Shown here piece after piece: positions 6,498-6,639 of a stretch of DNA of 6,639 nucleotides. Below the pieces are notes generated by a model that saw only the letters and a list, made by a program, of their open reading frames with translations, was not told the origin of the DNA and searched no databases. Made by a program: the position numbers and the translations under genes. The stretch spans positions 1 to 6,639 of the forward strand of contig JAGWSE010000367.1 in assembly GCA_028869395.1 (NCBI GenBank), written 5' to 3'. Source of the stretch: Alphaproteobacteria bacterium. GTDB taxonomy: Bacteria; Pseudomonadota; Alphaproteobacteria; Caulobacterales; Caulobacteraceae. Numbering within the stretch: position 1 is the first letter of the stretch; the number at the start of each line of letters is the position of its first letter.

Positions 6498-6639
6498 CCG
6501 AACAGCCCGTGCAGGAACCACCGCGGCGCCGCCTCCAGGCCGACGCGGAACAGCCAGAACCGGGCCCCCGCGATATCCTCCACCCGGTAGTAGTCGCGCA
6601 GCAGGTCGCTTTCCGGCCGGCCGGGATCGGGGTCGCGGC
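6494..6639 (-). CDS. imuB: ImuB, Y-family polymerase-like mutasome subunit, C-terminal fragment
   Basis: Only the last 47 codons and the stop are inside the window; the gene continues past the right edge. The tail contains ESDLLRDYYRVEDIAG, then ARFWLFRVGLE, and ends PRWFLHGLFG, which matches the conserved C-terminus of ImuB (also called ImuB/DinP-like or Y-family polymerase-related). ImuB is a catalytically inactive Y-family relative that bridges ImuA, DnaE2 and the beta clamp; in studied bacteria its C-terminal region is needed for those partner contacts. The TGA stop overlaps the dnaE2 ATG as ATGA, so the two are translationally coupled. The catalytic-like domain and clamp-binding motif would lie upstream and cannot be checked here. 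The frame is too short for an ATG-based search but is confirmed by the motif and by its position before dnaE2. Confidence 0.92.
   Translation of the reverse strand, partial: RDPDPGRPESDLLRDYYRVEDIAGARFWLFRVGLEAAPRWFLHGLFG

Noticed and set aside
3288..6590. A plus-strand open frame of 1100 codons lying opposite nearly all of dnaE2.
   Set aside because: Its translation is low-complexity and rich in Arg, Ala, Gly, Val, Leu, Gln and His, with no recognisable domain. It mirrors the G/C third-position bias of dnaE2, whose own motifs are unmistakable. Long antisense frames are expected in such GC-rich genes.

Overview
The window is a densely packed stretch of high-GC bacterial chromosome with strong G/C preference at third codon positions. 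Genes overlap by 4 bases or are separated by only about 56 bases. An imuB-dnaE2 mutagenesis cassette, a long-form serA with an intervening domain and a C-terminal ACT domain, and the codon bias together suggest an alphaproteobacterium. A Caulobacterales-like host is plausible, but that is inference and not proven by the sequence.

Layout from left to right. (1) Bases 1-1125, plus strand: the 3' three quarters of serA (D-3-phosphoglycerate dehydrogenase), entering from outside the window. (2) Bases 1122-2509, minus strand: a translationally coupled pair made of a cytosolic-looking Asp-box (BNR) beta-propeller protein (1385-2509) and a small MoaD/ThiS-type ubiquitin-like protein ending in Gly-Gly (1122-1388). 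The stop codon of the small gene overlaps the serA stop head-on within a shared CTAG. (3) Bases 2566-3228, minus strand: a TetR-family repressor, 56 bases upstream of the BNR gene and in the same direction. (4) Bases 3285-6497, minus strand: dnaE2, the error-prone DNA polymerase III alpha-like subunit. (5) Bases 6494-6639, minus strand: the last 47 codons of imuB, overlapping dnaE2 by ATGA.

Functionally there are three units. SerA opens the phosphorylated pathway of serine synthesis. ImuB and DnaE2 (with ImuA, expected just beyond the right edge) form the SOS-induced translesion mutasome found in many bacteria that lack UmuC-type Pol V. The tetR, BNR and MoaD-like genes look like a small regulated cluster of unknown function. 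A repressor, a propeller protein without a signal peptide, and a sulfur-carrier-like protein without a visible partner enzyme make this the least explained part of the window.

No RNA genes, insertion sequences, CRISPR arrays or sizeable repeats were seen. No stretch longer than about 60 bases is non-coding. A plus-strand open frame of 1100 codons opposite dnaE2 is judged to be a codon-bias shadow.
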